Assembly (NCBI GenBank): GCA_021298085.1
Contig: JAJTDE010000036.1
Location: 1-44,517 of the forward strand
Direction: 5' to 3'
Length of the DNA stretch: 44,517 nucleotides
Source of the DNA: Rubrivivax sp.
GTDB lineage: Bacteria; Pseudomonadota; Gammaproteobacteria; Burkholderiales; Burkholderiaceae_C
Below are positions 36,341 through 43,896 of the stretch, in pieces. The first letter of the stretch is position 1; every line of letters starts with the position of its first letter. The translations under genes and the position numbers were made by a program. Under the pieces are notes generated by a model. It worked only from the letters and a program-made list of their open reading frames with translations. It had not been told where the DNA came from and did not search any database.

Positions 36341-39037
36341 TCACTCCACCCGGTAGCTGAAATCGGCGCCGTCCACACCCATCTCGATGCGCCGCACCGG
36401 CTGGTTGTCCAGCATGCGCTCCAGCACGGCCTGGCTGATGCGGGGCAAGATGGTGTTGGTGAGAATGGCGTCGATCATGCGGCCGCCACTCTCCACCTCG
36501 GTGCAGCGTGAGGCGACCATGGCCACCACCTCGGGCGAGTAGACAAACTCGGCCGCATGGTTGTCGCGGATGCGCCGGGCAATGCGGTCCATCTGCAGCC
36601 GGATGATCTGCCCCAGCATCGCGTCCGACAACGGCAGGTAGGGGATGGTCACGATGCGCCCGAGCAGGGCCGCCGGAAACACCTTGAGCAGTGGCTCGCG
36701 CAGCGACTGCGCCAAGGCCTCGGTGGTCGGCATCAGATCAGGGTCTGCACAAAGCTGCGCGATCAGGTCGCTGCCCACGTTGGAGGTGAGCAGGATCAGC
36801 GTATTCTTGAAATCGATGTAGCGGCCTTCGCCGTCCTCCATCCAGCCCTTGTCGAAGACCTGGAAAAACATCTCGTGCACATCGGCGTGGGCTTTCTCGA
36901 CCTCGTCGAGCAGCACCACGCTGTAGGGCTTGCGGCGCACCGCCTCGGTGAGCACACCACCCTCGCCATAACCCACGTAGCCCGGCGGCGCGCCCTTCAG
37001 CGAGGACACCGTATGCGCCTCCTGGTACTCGCTCATGTTGATGGTGATCAGGTTGTGCTCGCCGCCGTACAGCGTGTCGGCCAGTGCCAGCGCCGTCTCG
37101 GTCTTGCCGACGCCCGACGGACCGCAGAGCATGAACACGCCGATGGGCTTGCTCGGGTTGTCCAGCCGGGCGCGGGCCGTCTGGATACGGCGGGCGATCA
37201 TCTCCAGGCCGTGGTGCTGGCCGATCACGCGCTCGCTGAGCGTTTGCGCGAGCGCCAGCACGTTGCGCACCTCGTCGCCGACCATCTTGCGCAGCGGGAT
37301 GCCGGTCCAGTCCTGCACGACGGCCGCCACGGCCAGCTCGTCGACCACCGGCAGCACCAGAGGCGTCTCTGACTGCAGAGTCTGAAGACTTTGCAGGGCC
37401 TGCTGGAGCTGCTGCTGGAGGGCAGCGAGGTCTTCCGGCGTGGGAGTGGCTGCCGAGTTGTCGGTGGCAGGGGCCTGCGCGGGCTGGGCCGCTGCGTCAA
37501 TGCGGGCACGCAGGGCGTGGATGTCCTTGACCAGCGCCTGCTCCTGCATCCAGCGCGCCTGCAGTGACTGCAGCAGGGACTGCGTCTGCGCAAGCTCGAC
37601 CTCGATGGCGGCCAGGCGCTCGTCGTGCGCCTGGCCATAGCGGCCCTCGCGCTGCAGCAGTTCGCGCTCGGCACCCAAGACCTCGATGCGGCGCTGCCGG
37701 TCCTCGATCTCGGCCGGCGTGGCGTGCTGGCTGACCGCCACGCGGGCGCAGGCGGTGTCCAGCAAGCTCACGGCCTTGTCGGGCAGCTGACGCGCCGGGA
37801 TGTAGCGGTGCGAGAGCTTGACCGCCGCCTCCACGGCCGAGGCCTGGATGCTGACCTGATGGTGCGCCTGCAGCACGGGTACAACCCCACGCAGCATCTG
37901 TACCGCGCGGGCCTCGTCAGGTTCGCCCACCTGCACCACCTGGAAGCGGCGTGTCAGCGCCGGGTCCTTCTCGAAGTACTTCTTGTATTCGGCCCAGGTG
38001 GTGGCGGCGATGGTGCGCAGCTTGCCCCTCGCCAATGCCGGCTTGAGCAGGTTGGCGGCGTCGCCCGTGCCGGCCGCCCCACCGGCGCCGATCAGCGTGT
38101 GGGCCTCGTCAATGAAGAGGATGGTCGGCTGGATGGAGGACTGCACCTCGTCGATGACCTGGCGCAGCCGGTTCTCGAACTCGCCTTTCATGCTGGCGCC
38201 CGCCTGCAGCATGCCCAAGTCCAGCGAGCAGACCCGCACCTTGGCCAGCGCCGGCGGGACATCGCCCTTGACCACGCGCAGGGCAAAGCCCTCGACCACC
38301 GAGGTCTTGCCCACGCCCGCCTCGCCGGTGAGGATGGGGTTGTTCTGACGGCGCCGCATCAGGATGTCGATGATCTGGCGGATCTCCTCGTCGCGGCCGA
38401 GCACCGGATCGATTTCGCCCGCGCGGGCACGCTGCGTCAGGTCTTGCGCATACTGGGCCAGGGCCGAGGCGCCGCCGGGCGATGCACCCGGCTCTGCCGA
38501 CGCTGCGCCGGAGGCCGCGGTACCCGAAGCCGCGGCAGGCTTGGCCTGTTCGGCCTCTTCGCTGGAGCCCGCGGTCAGGTTCGCCAGATTGCCGGCCAGC
38601 CATTCAAAGCTGATCTTGCCGAACTCCGGCGAGATCAACAGCAGCGCCTCACGGGCGTGCCGCTGCCTCAGGATGCCCAGCAGCACATGGGCCGTGCGCA
38701 GCGACGTGGCGCCGTACATCACCGAGGCGTAAGTCCAGGCTTGCTCAACCGCGCCATCGATGTGTTCCGACAGGCCTGCCAACGCACTGTGGCCACGGGG
38801 CAGCTTGTCCAACGCCGCGACCATGTCGCGATCAAGCCGGGCTGCATCCAGCGGGGCCGCTGTCAGCACAAGCGCAAAGTCGGCCCGATCAGCCTGCTTG
38901 AGCTGATGCAGCCAATGGACCAACTCGACAAAGGCATTGCCGCGCAGCTTGGCAAATGCGGTGGCACTGTCCAACGCCTTCAGTGCCGTCGGCCCCAGCC
39001 GGGCAAAGAGATGCTTGCGCGAAATGTCCGTGGTCAT
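36341..39037 (-). CDS. clpV: T6SS sheath-disassembly ATPase ClpV/TssH
   Basis: ClpV recycles contracted TssB/TssC sheath. The protein (898 residues from the chosen start) begins MTTDISRKHLFARLGPTALK with a Clp-N domain. It has Walker A GEAGVGKT (238-245) and Walker B ILFIDEAHTL (306-315) in the first AAA+ module, a coiled-coil middle region (about 445-560), and a second module with GPSGVGKT (639-646), the pore loop GAPPGYVG (682-689) and VVLLDEVEKAH (707-717). ATG at 39035-39037 is chosen because GGGGAGGG precedes it; a longer frame enters the divergent promoter region. It heads the minus-strand T6SS operon. Confidence 0.96.
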   Translation of the reverse strand: MTTDISRKHLFARLGPTALKALDSATAFAKLRGNAFVELVHWLHQLKQADRADFALVLTAAPLDAARLDRDMVAALDKLPRGHSALAGLSEHIDGAVEQAWTYASVMYGATSLRTAHVLLGILRQRHAREALLLISPEFGKISFEWLAGNLANLTAGSSEEAEQAKPAAASGTAASGAASAEPGASPGGASALAQYAQDLTQRARAGEIDPVLGRDEEIRQIIDILMRRRQNNPILTGEAGVGKTSVVEGFALRVVKGDVPPALAKVRVCSLDLGMLQAGASMKGEFENRLRQVIDEVQSSIQPTILFIDEAHTLIGAGGAAGTGDAANLLKPALARGKLRTIAATTWAEYKKYFEKDPALTRRFQVVQVGEPDEARAVQMLRGVVPVLQAHHQVSIQASAVEAAVKLSHRYIPARQLPDKAVSLLDTACARVAVSQHATPAEIEDRQRRIEVLGAERELLQREGRYGQAHDERLAAIEVELAQTQSLLQSLQARWMQEQALVKDIHALRARIDAAAQPAQAPATDNSAATPTPEDLAALQQQLQQALQSLQTLQSETPLVLPVVDELAVAAVVQDWTGIPLRKMVGDEVRNVLALAQTLSERVIGQHHGLEMIARRIQTARARLDNPSKPIGVFMLCGPSGVGKTETALALADTLYGGEHNLITINMSEYQEAHTVSSLKGAPPGYVGYGEGGVLTEAVRRKPYSVVLLDEVEKAHADVHEMFFQVFDKGWMEDGEGRYIDFKNTLILLTSNVGSDLIAQLCADPDLMPTTEALAQSLREPLLKVFPAALLGRIVTIPYLPLSDAMLGQIIRLQMDRIARRIRDNHAAEFVYSPEVVAMVASRCTEVESGGRMIDAILTNTILPRISQAVLERMLDNQPVRRIEMGVDGADFSYRVE

Positions 39038-39310
39038 GTGGGCCCTCCCCCCGAGGTGTGAAGGCGCGCCAGCCGCCCTGAGGGCGGTGTCTGATGCGTC
39101 TTTCCCAACAACCGAATTTCGTCTTCTGTCGGTCTGGCGCTCATGGCACCCAAAACCGCGGCGGAAGTCTAGCGCGCGATTCAAGCCACACCGGCGCCAT
39201 ACTTGCCCCCAGATACATTAGGTTGCGCATGTCCTGGCAAGTTGGGGGGGCCGCGTGGGCGACACTGCTGTCCCAGACCACGGTGCGGCGAGTGTGTGAG
39301 GATGGGCAGC
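39038..39310. promoter_or_regulatory. Divergent regulatory region between clpV and tagH
   Basis: This 273-base gap must hold promoters for the minus-strand T6SS operon and for tagH. It contains a perfect inverted repeat CCGCCC-TGA-GGGCGG (39073-39087) in the predicted clpV leader and a run of seven G near 39246. I find no convincing sigma-70 or sigma-54 box pair by eye. No regulator gene lies next to it. Confidence 0.4.
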
Positions 39311-40981
39311 ATGTTGTTACGTGTCGACGGGCCTACGGGGCATCGCAACTTCATCCTGGAACCAGGCGCAGCGCCGCTGGTGGCGGGCCGCGGTACCGAT
39401 ACCGACATCCGCCTGCCGGATTCGTTGCGTTCAATCTCACGCCGCCATCTCAGCTTCGCGCTGGAGGGCGAAGGCGCCCGCGGCTGCGTGCGCGTGCTCG
39501 TCATATCCGAAGCCCTGGGCGCTTGGAGCACGCAGGGTGAGCTTCCACCCGCGAGCAATTGCCTGCTGGCCGCGGGCGACCACCTGGTGATCGGGGAATA
39601 CCGGATATCGGTGCAGCACAGCGAAACCACGCCCCATCTCTTAACGCCGACACGATCACCAGGCCCGGCTGGACCATCAACGCCGCCCGCGCCAACGCCG
39701 ATCCACCCTCTCGGTACCGCACCAGGCGAGGCCGAGGCCTCGCCGCTGAGCCTGGACGCGCTGTTGTCTCAGCCTGCCGGGCCGCCTGCGCGGGAGGGTG
39801 ATCCTCGCGCACCCGGCCCTGCGGATCCGTCCCTGGATCTTCTGGACTTGATCATGCCGCGCGAAGGCGCCCCGCTTGCGCCACCTGCGCAAGCAGCAAC
39901 GGCCTTCCTGGGCCATGCGTTCCATGTCCAGCCTGCAGCGGCAGAACCCCCGCGCAGGGACACGGCAAAACCAACCCGATCGCCGGCCGGGAGCGCTGAG
40001 GCCGAAGGCCGAGCGGCTGTGGCGCACGCGAGTGGCGAGGCGCCCGATGCGGCATCGCCGCACGACGCAGTGCTCGACTTCCTTTCCCGCGACACCCGCA
40101 CAGGCAACGCCGACACATCGGCGCCGCTCGACACGCCACCGGAAACACCGCTGCTCATCCACATGGCTGCGCCGGACCCGCAGGACTGGTCAGAGCCAGC
40201 GTCATCAACGGCCGCTCCGGCAGCGACCCCTTCCACTGCGGCGGATGGCTTGGCTGGTGACATCTGGAGCCAGCTGGATCACCTCGCCGCCAGCGTGCAG
40301 TCCTTGCCGCCAGGGCCCCTACCAGCGGCCGCTACCGATGGTGAAACGGCCGCGGCTGCGCCCAAGACGATCTCACGAACGGAGCAGAACCCGGCCTGTC
40401 GCGCGCTGGCCCAGGGGTTGGGCATCGACCTGCCCGAAACCCTGAGTGAGGCGGATTGGCAGCATGTCGGCGCTACGCTGAAGGCGCTCGTGGAGGGTTA
40501 CGCCAACTTGCTGCACGCGCGCGACAGCGTGCGCAGTACGCTCGGTGTCCCGGGCCGAACCGAGGTGTTCAACCACGACAACAACCCGTTGAAGCTGCGA
40601 GCCACACCGGCCATGCGGCTGAACCTGATGGCACTGCCGCAGCCCGACGAGCGCCGCTACCTGCCGGCAGCCCGGGCCATCGCCGAAGCCACCCAGGACT
40701 TGCAGGATCACAACATGGCCATCATCGCTGCGTGCCGGGTGGCCATGGAGGAACTGGTGCACAGCTTCGATCCTCAGCGCTGGGAGAGCGCGGAAGGGGG
40801 TGGTAAGCGCTTGCCCATCCTCGGTGAAGCCCAGCTGTGGCGGCGTTACCGTGAACACTATCAACAGCAGACACAACACATGGCCGACTTGATCCAACGC
40901 CTGTTCGAACAGCACTTTGTGAATGCTTACTCACGCGGCCTGGACCGCCCGCGTGGACATGACGGCGGCGCAAGGGGCTGA
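39311..40981 (+). CDS. tagH: T6SS FHA-domain protein TagH
   Basis: FHA proteins (Fha/TagH/ImpI) recognise phosphothreonine and act in T6SS activation. The 556-residue protein has an N-terminal FHA domain with GRGTDTDIRLPD (26-37) and SISRRHL (41-47), and a long Pro/Ala-rich linker (about 110-355). The C-terminal type-VI FHA domain includes VEGYANLLHARDSVRSTLGV and VFNHDNNPLKL, then FEQHFVNAYSRGL. ATG at 39311 is preferred because GAGG lies nine bases upstream; an ATG at 39302 is possible. It is the only plus-strand gene of the island and is convergent with trpE. The usual partner kinase PpkA and phosphatase PppA are not in the window. Confidence 0.92.
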   Translation: MLLRVDGPTGHRNFILEPGAAPLVAGRGTDTDIRLPDSLRSISRRHLSFALEGEGARGCVRVLVISEALGAWSTQGELPPASNCLLAAGDHLVIGEYRISVQHSETTPHLLTPTRSPGPAGPSTPPAPTPIHPLGTAPGEAEASPLSLDALLSQPAGPPAREGDPRAPGPADPSLDLLDLIMPREGAPLAPPAQAATAFLGHAFHVQPAAAEPPRRDTAKPTRSPAGSAEAEGRAAVAHASGEAPDAASPHDAVLDFLSRDTRTGNADTSAPLDTPPETPLLIHMAAPDPQDWSEPASSTAAPAATPSTAADGLAGDIWSQLDHLAASVQSLPPGPLPAAATDGETAAAAPKTISRTEQNPACRALAQGLGIDLPETLSEADWQHVGATLKALVEGYANLLHARDSVRSTLGVPGRTEVFNHDNNPLKLRATPAMRLNLMALPQPDERRYLPAARAIAEATQDLQDHNMAIIAACRVAMEELVHSFDPQRWESAEGGGKRLPILGEAQLWRRYREHYQQQTQHMADLIQRLFEQHFVNAYSRGLDRPRGHDGGARG

Positions 40982-41002
40982 TCAGCCGACGGCGCTGCCA
41001 CG

Positions 41003-41034
41003 CTGCGTGAACTGCAACGGGGCGGGTCACGCAG
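41003..41034. terminator. Hairpin in the tagH-trpE convergent junction
   Basis: CTGCGTGA (41003-41010) pairs perfectly with TCACGCAG (41027-41034) around a 16-base loop, in the 68-base gap between converging genes. There is no T-run on either side, so termination is only suggested by the position. Confidence 0.35.
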
Positions 41035-41043
41035 TGCACGCCC

Positions 41044-41058
41044 CCCCCTTCAAAACCC
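41044..41058 (+). repeat. Right direct repeat flanking the T6SS island
   Basis: CCCCCTTCAAAACCC spans the last codons and the stop of trpE (stop 41050-41052) and matches the copy at 14734-14748 in 14 of 15 positions. Together they frame the T6SS island. Confidence 0.6.
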
Positions 41059-42525
41059 CTCTTCCACCAACTCCGCCGCGCGCAACAACGCCCGCGCCTT
41101 GGCCTCGGTTTCCTTCCACTCCAGCTCGGGCACGGAATCGGCCACCACGCCGGCGGCGGCCTGCACATACAGCGTCGAATCCTTGACGATGCCGGTGCGG
41201 ATGGCGATGGCCACGTCCATGTCGCCGGCAAAGCTCAGGTAGCCGCAGGCGCCGCCGTAGATGCCGCGCTTCACCGGTTCAACCTCGTCGATGATCTCCA
41301 TCGCGCGGATCTTGGGCGCCCCGCTCAGGGTGCCGGCCGGGAAGGTGGCGCGGAAGACGTCCAGGCTGGTCTTGCCCGGCTGCAGCAGGCCTTCCACGTT
41401 GCTGACGATGTGCATCACGTGGGAATAACGTTCAATCGCAAAGGCTTCCGTCACCTTCACGGTGCCTGTCTGGGCAATGCGGCCAATGTCGTTGCGCGCC
41501 AGGTCAATCAGCATCAGGTGTTCGGCGCGTTCTTTCGGGTCAGCCTGCAGTTCGTCGGCCAGGGCCTTGTCTTGCTCGGGGGTGCTGCCGCGCGGGCGGG
41601 TGCCGGCCAGCGGGCGGATGGTGACCTTGGTGCCCTCGGGCGTGGCTTCCTGCCGCACCAGAATCTCCGGGCTGGCGCCGACGATCTGAAACTCACCCAT
41701 GTCGTAGTAGTACATGTAGGGCGAAGGGTTCAGTGAACGCAGCGCGCGGTACAGCGACAAGGGGCTTTCGGTGTAGCGCTTCTGCAGGCGCTGGCCCACC
41801 ACCACCTGCATGCAGTCGCCGGCGGCGATGTATTCCTTGCAGCGGCGCACGGCGTCTTCCAGCCCGGCCTTGGAAAACTCGCGTTCCACGGGGTACGAAG
41901 TTGCGCGCTTGACGGCCGGCGCGCTGACGCTGTAGCGCAACTTGTCCGTCAGCTCTGACAAGCGCCGCTTGGCCAGGAACCAGGCTTCGGGCTGGGTGGG
42001 GTCAGCGTAGACGATGAGGTAGAGGCGGCCCGACAGGTTGTCGATGACGGCCAATTCTTCGCACTGCAGCAGCAGGATGTCCGGCGTGTCCAGGCCGCCG
42101 GTCTTCTGGGTCTTGGCCAGGCGCGGTTCGATGTAGCGCACGGCGTCGTAGCCGAAATAGCCGGCCAGCCCGCCGCAGAAGCGCGGCAGGCCCGGGCGCA
42201 AGGCCACCTTGAAGCGCTGCTGGTAACGCTCGATGAAGTCCAGCGGGTTGCCGTGGTCGGTTTCAATCACCTGGCCGTCGCGAACCACCTCGGTGCAGAA
42301 ACCGGTGGCCCGCAGCAGCGTGCGCGCGGGCAGGCCAATGAAGGAATAACGGCCAAAACGCTCGCCACCCACCACCGATTCCAGCAGGAAGCTGTGGCGT
42401 GCGCCGCCGGCCAGCTTCAGGTAGAGCGACAGCGGGGTTTCGAGGTCGGCCAGGGCCTCGGCCATCAGGGGGATGCGGTTGTAGCCCTGGGCGGCCAGGC
42501 TCTTGAATTCAAGTTCGGTGATCAT
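41050..42525 (-). CDS. trpE: Anthranilate synthase component I
   Basis: TrpE converts chorismate to anthranilate with ammonia from TrpG. The 491-residue protein has the N-terminal LLES (47-50), part of the tryptophan feedback-binding site, and GGERFGRYSFIG. The chorismate-binding C-terminal blocks are also present: FQIVGASPEILVR, IRPLAGTRPRG, DLARNDIGRIAQTGTV, and PAGTLSGAPKIRAMEIIDE with GGACGYLSFAGDMD. It is not fused to TrpG. trpG lies 26 kb downstream beyond the T6SS island. A leader ORF rich in Trp codons precedes it by about 160 bases, suggesting attenuation. PabB is excluded by the LLES motif and near full match to TrpE. Confidence 0.96.
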   Translation of the reverse strand: MITELEFKSLAAQGYNRIPLMAEALADLETPLSLYLKLAGGARHSFLLESVVGGERFGRYSFIGLPARTLLRATGFCTEVVRDGQVIETDHGNPLDFIERYQQRFKVALRPGLPRFCGGLAGYFGYDAVRYIEPRLAKTQKTGGLDTPDILLLQCEELAVIDNLSGRLYLIVYADPTQPEAWFLAKRRLSELTDKLRYSVSAPAVKRATSYPVEREFSKAGLEDAVRRCKEYIAAGDCMQVVVGQRLQKRYTESPLSLYRALRSLNPSPYMYYYDMGEFQIVGASPEILVRQEATPEGTKVTIRPLAGTRPRGSTPEQDKALADELQADPKERAEHLMLIDLARNDIGRIAQTGTVKVTEAFAIERYSHVMHIVSNVEGLLQPGKTSLDVFRATFPAGTLSGAPKIRAMEIIDEVEPVKRGIYGGACGYLSFAGDMDVAIAIRTGIVKDSTLYVQAAAGVVADSVPELEWKETEAKARALLRAAELVEEGF

Positions 42526-42670
42526 GTCGTGGGTTCCAGAAACGGGCGGCGGCCGGTGACGGTGGCCGTTGGGGCAGCTGGTGTGCAGGCGGGGTGCCGG
42601 CGCGGGGCAGGAACAGGGCCTGCGTCAGGCGGGCACCGGGGCGTTCAGCGCCGGGCGGGCACCGCACCGG

Positions 42671-42686
42671 CCGCCGAACACGGCGG
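42671..42686 (-). promoter_or_regulatory. Hairpin directly after the trp leader ORF
   Basis: CCGCCG-TGTT-CGGCGG forms a six-pair stem three bases after the leader stop codon. Its second arm can alternatively pair with CCGCC at 42658-42654. A ribosome stalled at the Trp codons (42706-42698) would cover the first arm. This arrangement resembles attenuator segments 1, 2 and 3, but no T-run terminator follows before trpE. The remaining bases to trpE (42526-42670) are GC-rich with repeated GGTGCCCGCC units. Confidence 0.45.
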
Positions 42687-42688
42687 GC

Positions 42689-42766
42689 TCAGCGGCGCCA
42701 GGGCCAGGCTCCCCGGGCTGCGGTGAGCCCCGAGGCGGCCAGATCGGGCGTACGGATCCAGGACAT
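42689..42766 (-). CDS. trpL: trp leader peptide (attenuation), 25 residues
   Basis: A short ORF upstream of trpE encodes 25 residues beginning MSWIRTPDL and ending GAWPWRR. Trp codons are at positions 3, 21 and 23, the last two as TGG CCC TGG just before the stop. Three Trp in 25 residues is highly unusual by chance and matches the pattern of trp leader peptides, where Trp-starved ribosomes stall. A hairpin follows three bases after the stop. The ATG is only seven bases after a TGCTAAACT extended -10 element, so the message may be leaderless. Not annotated in most genomes because of its size; the call rests on composition and position. Confidence 0.75.
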   Translation of the reverse strand: MSWIRTPDLAASGLTAARGAWPWRR

Positions 42767-42773
42767 GCGGCAA

Positions 42774-42782
42774 AGTTTAGCA
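42774..42782 (-). promoter_or_regulatory. trpL-trpE promoter, extended -10 element
   Basis: TGCTAAACT on the minus strand (42782-42774) is an extended -10 element with no good -35 box at 16-18 bases. The start of transcription is expected at or within a base or two of the trpL ATG (42766). Confidence 0.5.
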
Positions 42783-42838
42783 GCCGCGTCCACCGTGGGC
42801 GGCGGCGGGCGGCGGTGGCTTCAGGCGCCGGCCGCGCC

Positions 42839-43822
42839 TCAAAAGGCGCGTTCGCTGGGGAAGGCCAGGTAGAACCACTCGTGCCCGGGGCGTGCGTTCG
42901 GGTCAGGGAAGACGATGCGCGCGGCCCGTGGGGCGCGCACCTCGCTGCTGTCGCCCCGCAAGGCGATGAGTTCACCCTCGGCCACGGCGTCGAAGCTGGT
43001 CCAGGGTTTGACAAAGCGGTCGGCGTCGTCGTGGCGGTCAATCACCGTGCTGAGCTTGAGGGCCTCGAACGGGCGGCGCGGCGGCGCCAGCGGAAGATCG
43101 GCCAGGCCCAGCAGCGCCAGCGTCTGGTGGATGGCGTGCACGGCCACGCTGGGGGCCTGCGGGTCTTCGTGCTGGCCGCATTCCAGCGTGACGGCGTAGC
43201 CGCCCTGGCTGCGCATGTACTCGGTGGTGCCGATGCCGTAGCTCGGGTCTTCGATGGCGGCGGCGGCGCGCACGTCGCCTGCTGCGGCACGCGCGCGGCG
43301 GCGTTCAATGCCACCCGCATAGGCGGTCATCCAGCCTTCGACGATGCGGTCGACACCCACGTGCGCGGCCAGCGCCATTTCCTCGGCCGCGTGGGCAAAG
43401 GGTTCCAGGCTGCCGGTGTTGTCGGCTGGGCCGCACAGCACAAAGGGCTTGCCGGGGCTGCGGAAGGAATGCAGGTCCAGCAGCACGTCGTGTTCGGCCA
43501 GCAGCGGGCACAGCACGTTGGCGATGCGGTCTTCGTACTGCTGCGGGCTGGCGCTGGGCTGCAGGCGGCGGTTGAGGTTGCGGTCCCCCATGCGCTGCAC
43601 CTTTTCGTAGGCCAGCGGGTTGCACACCGGCACCAGCGTCAGCGTGCCGCGTCGCAGGCTCAGCCGGCCCTGCACGATGTCCTGCAGCACCTGCTCGATG
43701 CCGCGGGTGCCGCAGGTTTCGTTGCCGTGCACGGCGCCGGTGATGATCAGGCGCGGGCCGGGCTGCAGCGCCCGGAAACTGTGCACCTGGAGGTGGTCGG
43801 TGGGGTAACGCGGCGTGGCCAT
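42839..43822 (-). CDS. Succinylglutamate desuccinylase/aspartoacylase family zinc hydrolase
   Basis: A member of the AstE/AspA branch of M14-like metallohydrolases, which cleave acyl-amino acids. The 327-residue protein has the zinc motif GAVHGNE (His32, Glu35), a downstream LLDLHSF (His118 as third ligand) and the catalytic glutamate in TLECGQH (Glu214). The RMGDRNLNRRL block (about 77-87) is also typical. It is not in an arginine-degradation (ast) cluster, so the substrate is unknown. The gene ends just upstream of the trpL promoter, with an AGGCGC/GCGCCT hairpin after the stop. Confidence 0.85.
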   Translation of the reverse strand: MATPRYPTDHLQVHSFRALQPGPRLIITGAVHGNETCGTRGIEQVLQDIVQGRLSLRRGTLTLVPVCNPLAYEKVQRMGDRNLNRRLQPSASPQQYEDRIANVLCPLLAEHDVLLDLHSFRSPGKPFVLCGPADNTGSLEPFAHAAEEMALAAHVGVDRIVEGWMTAYAGGIERRRARAAAGDVRAAAAIEDPSYGIGTTEYMRSQGGYAVTLECGQHEDPQAPSVAVHAIHQTLALLGLADLPLAPPRRPFEALKLSTVIDRHDDADRFVKPWTSFDAVAEGELIALRGDSSEVRAPRAARIVFPDPNARPGHEWFYLAFPSERAF

Positions 43823-43896
43823 GGCAGTGCGGTATGACGGGCGTGAACAGGTTCGTGGCCGGCGGCCCAGGCGCCGACGCCGCCGCAGTGTAGGGC

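Larger units (their letters stand above)
14734..41058. other. T6SS genomic island inserted between trpE and trpG
   Basis: A contiguous T6SS cluster fills the space between trpE and trpG, two genes that encode subunits of one enzyme and are normally neighbours. Short direct repeats lie at both edges, and the right copy spans the trpE stop codon. No integrase, transposase or tRNA is visible at the borders, so the mode of entry is unknown. G+C content and codon use could not be computed here but look similar to the flanks. Confidence 0.6.

Noticed and set aside
36341..39184. A longer ClpV start at 39184
   Set aside because: The extra 49 residues have no Clp-N similarity, and the ATG at 39037 follows a GGGGAGGG site.
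39203..40981. An upstream ATG at 39203 as the tagH start
   Set aside because: The added 36 residues are Cys/Arg/Pro-rich without similarity; the FHA domain begins right after the ATG at 39311, which has GAGG upstream.
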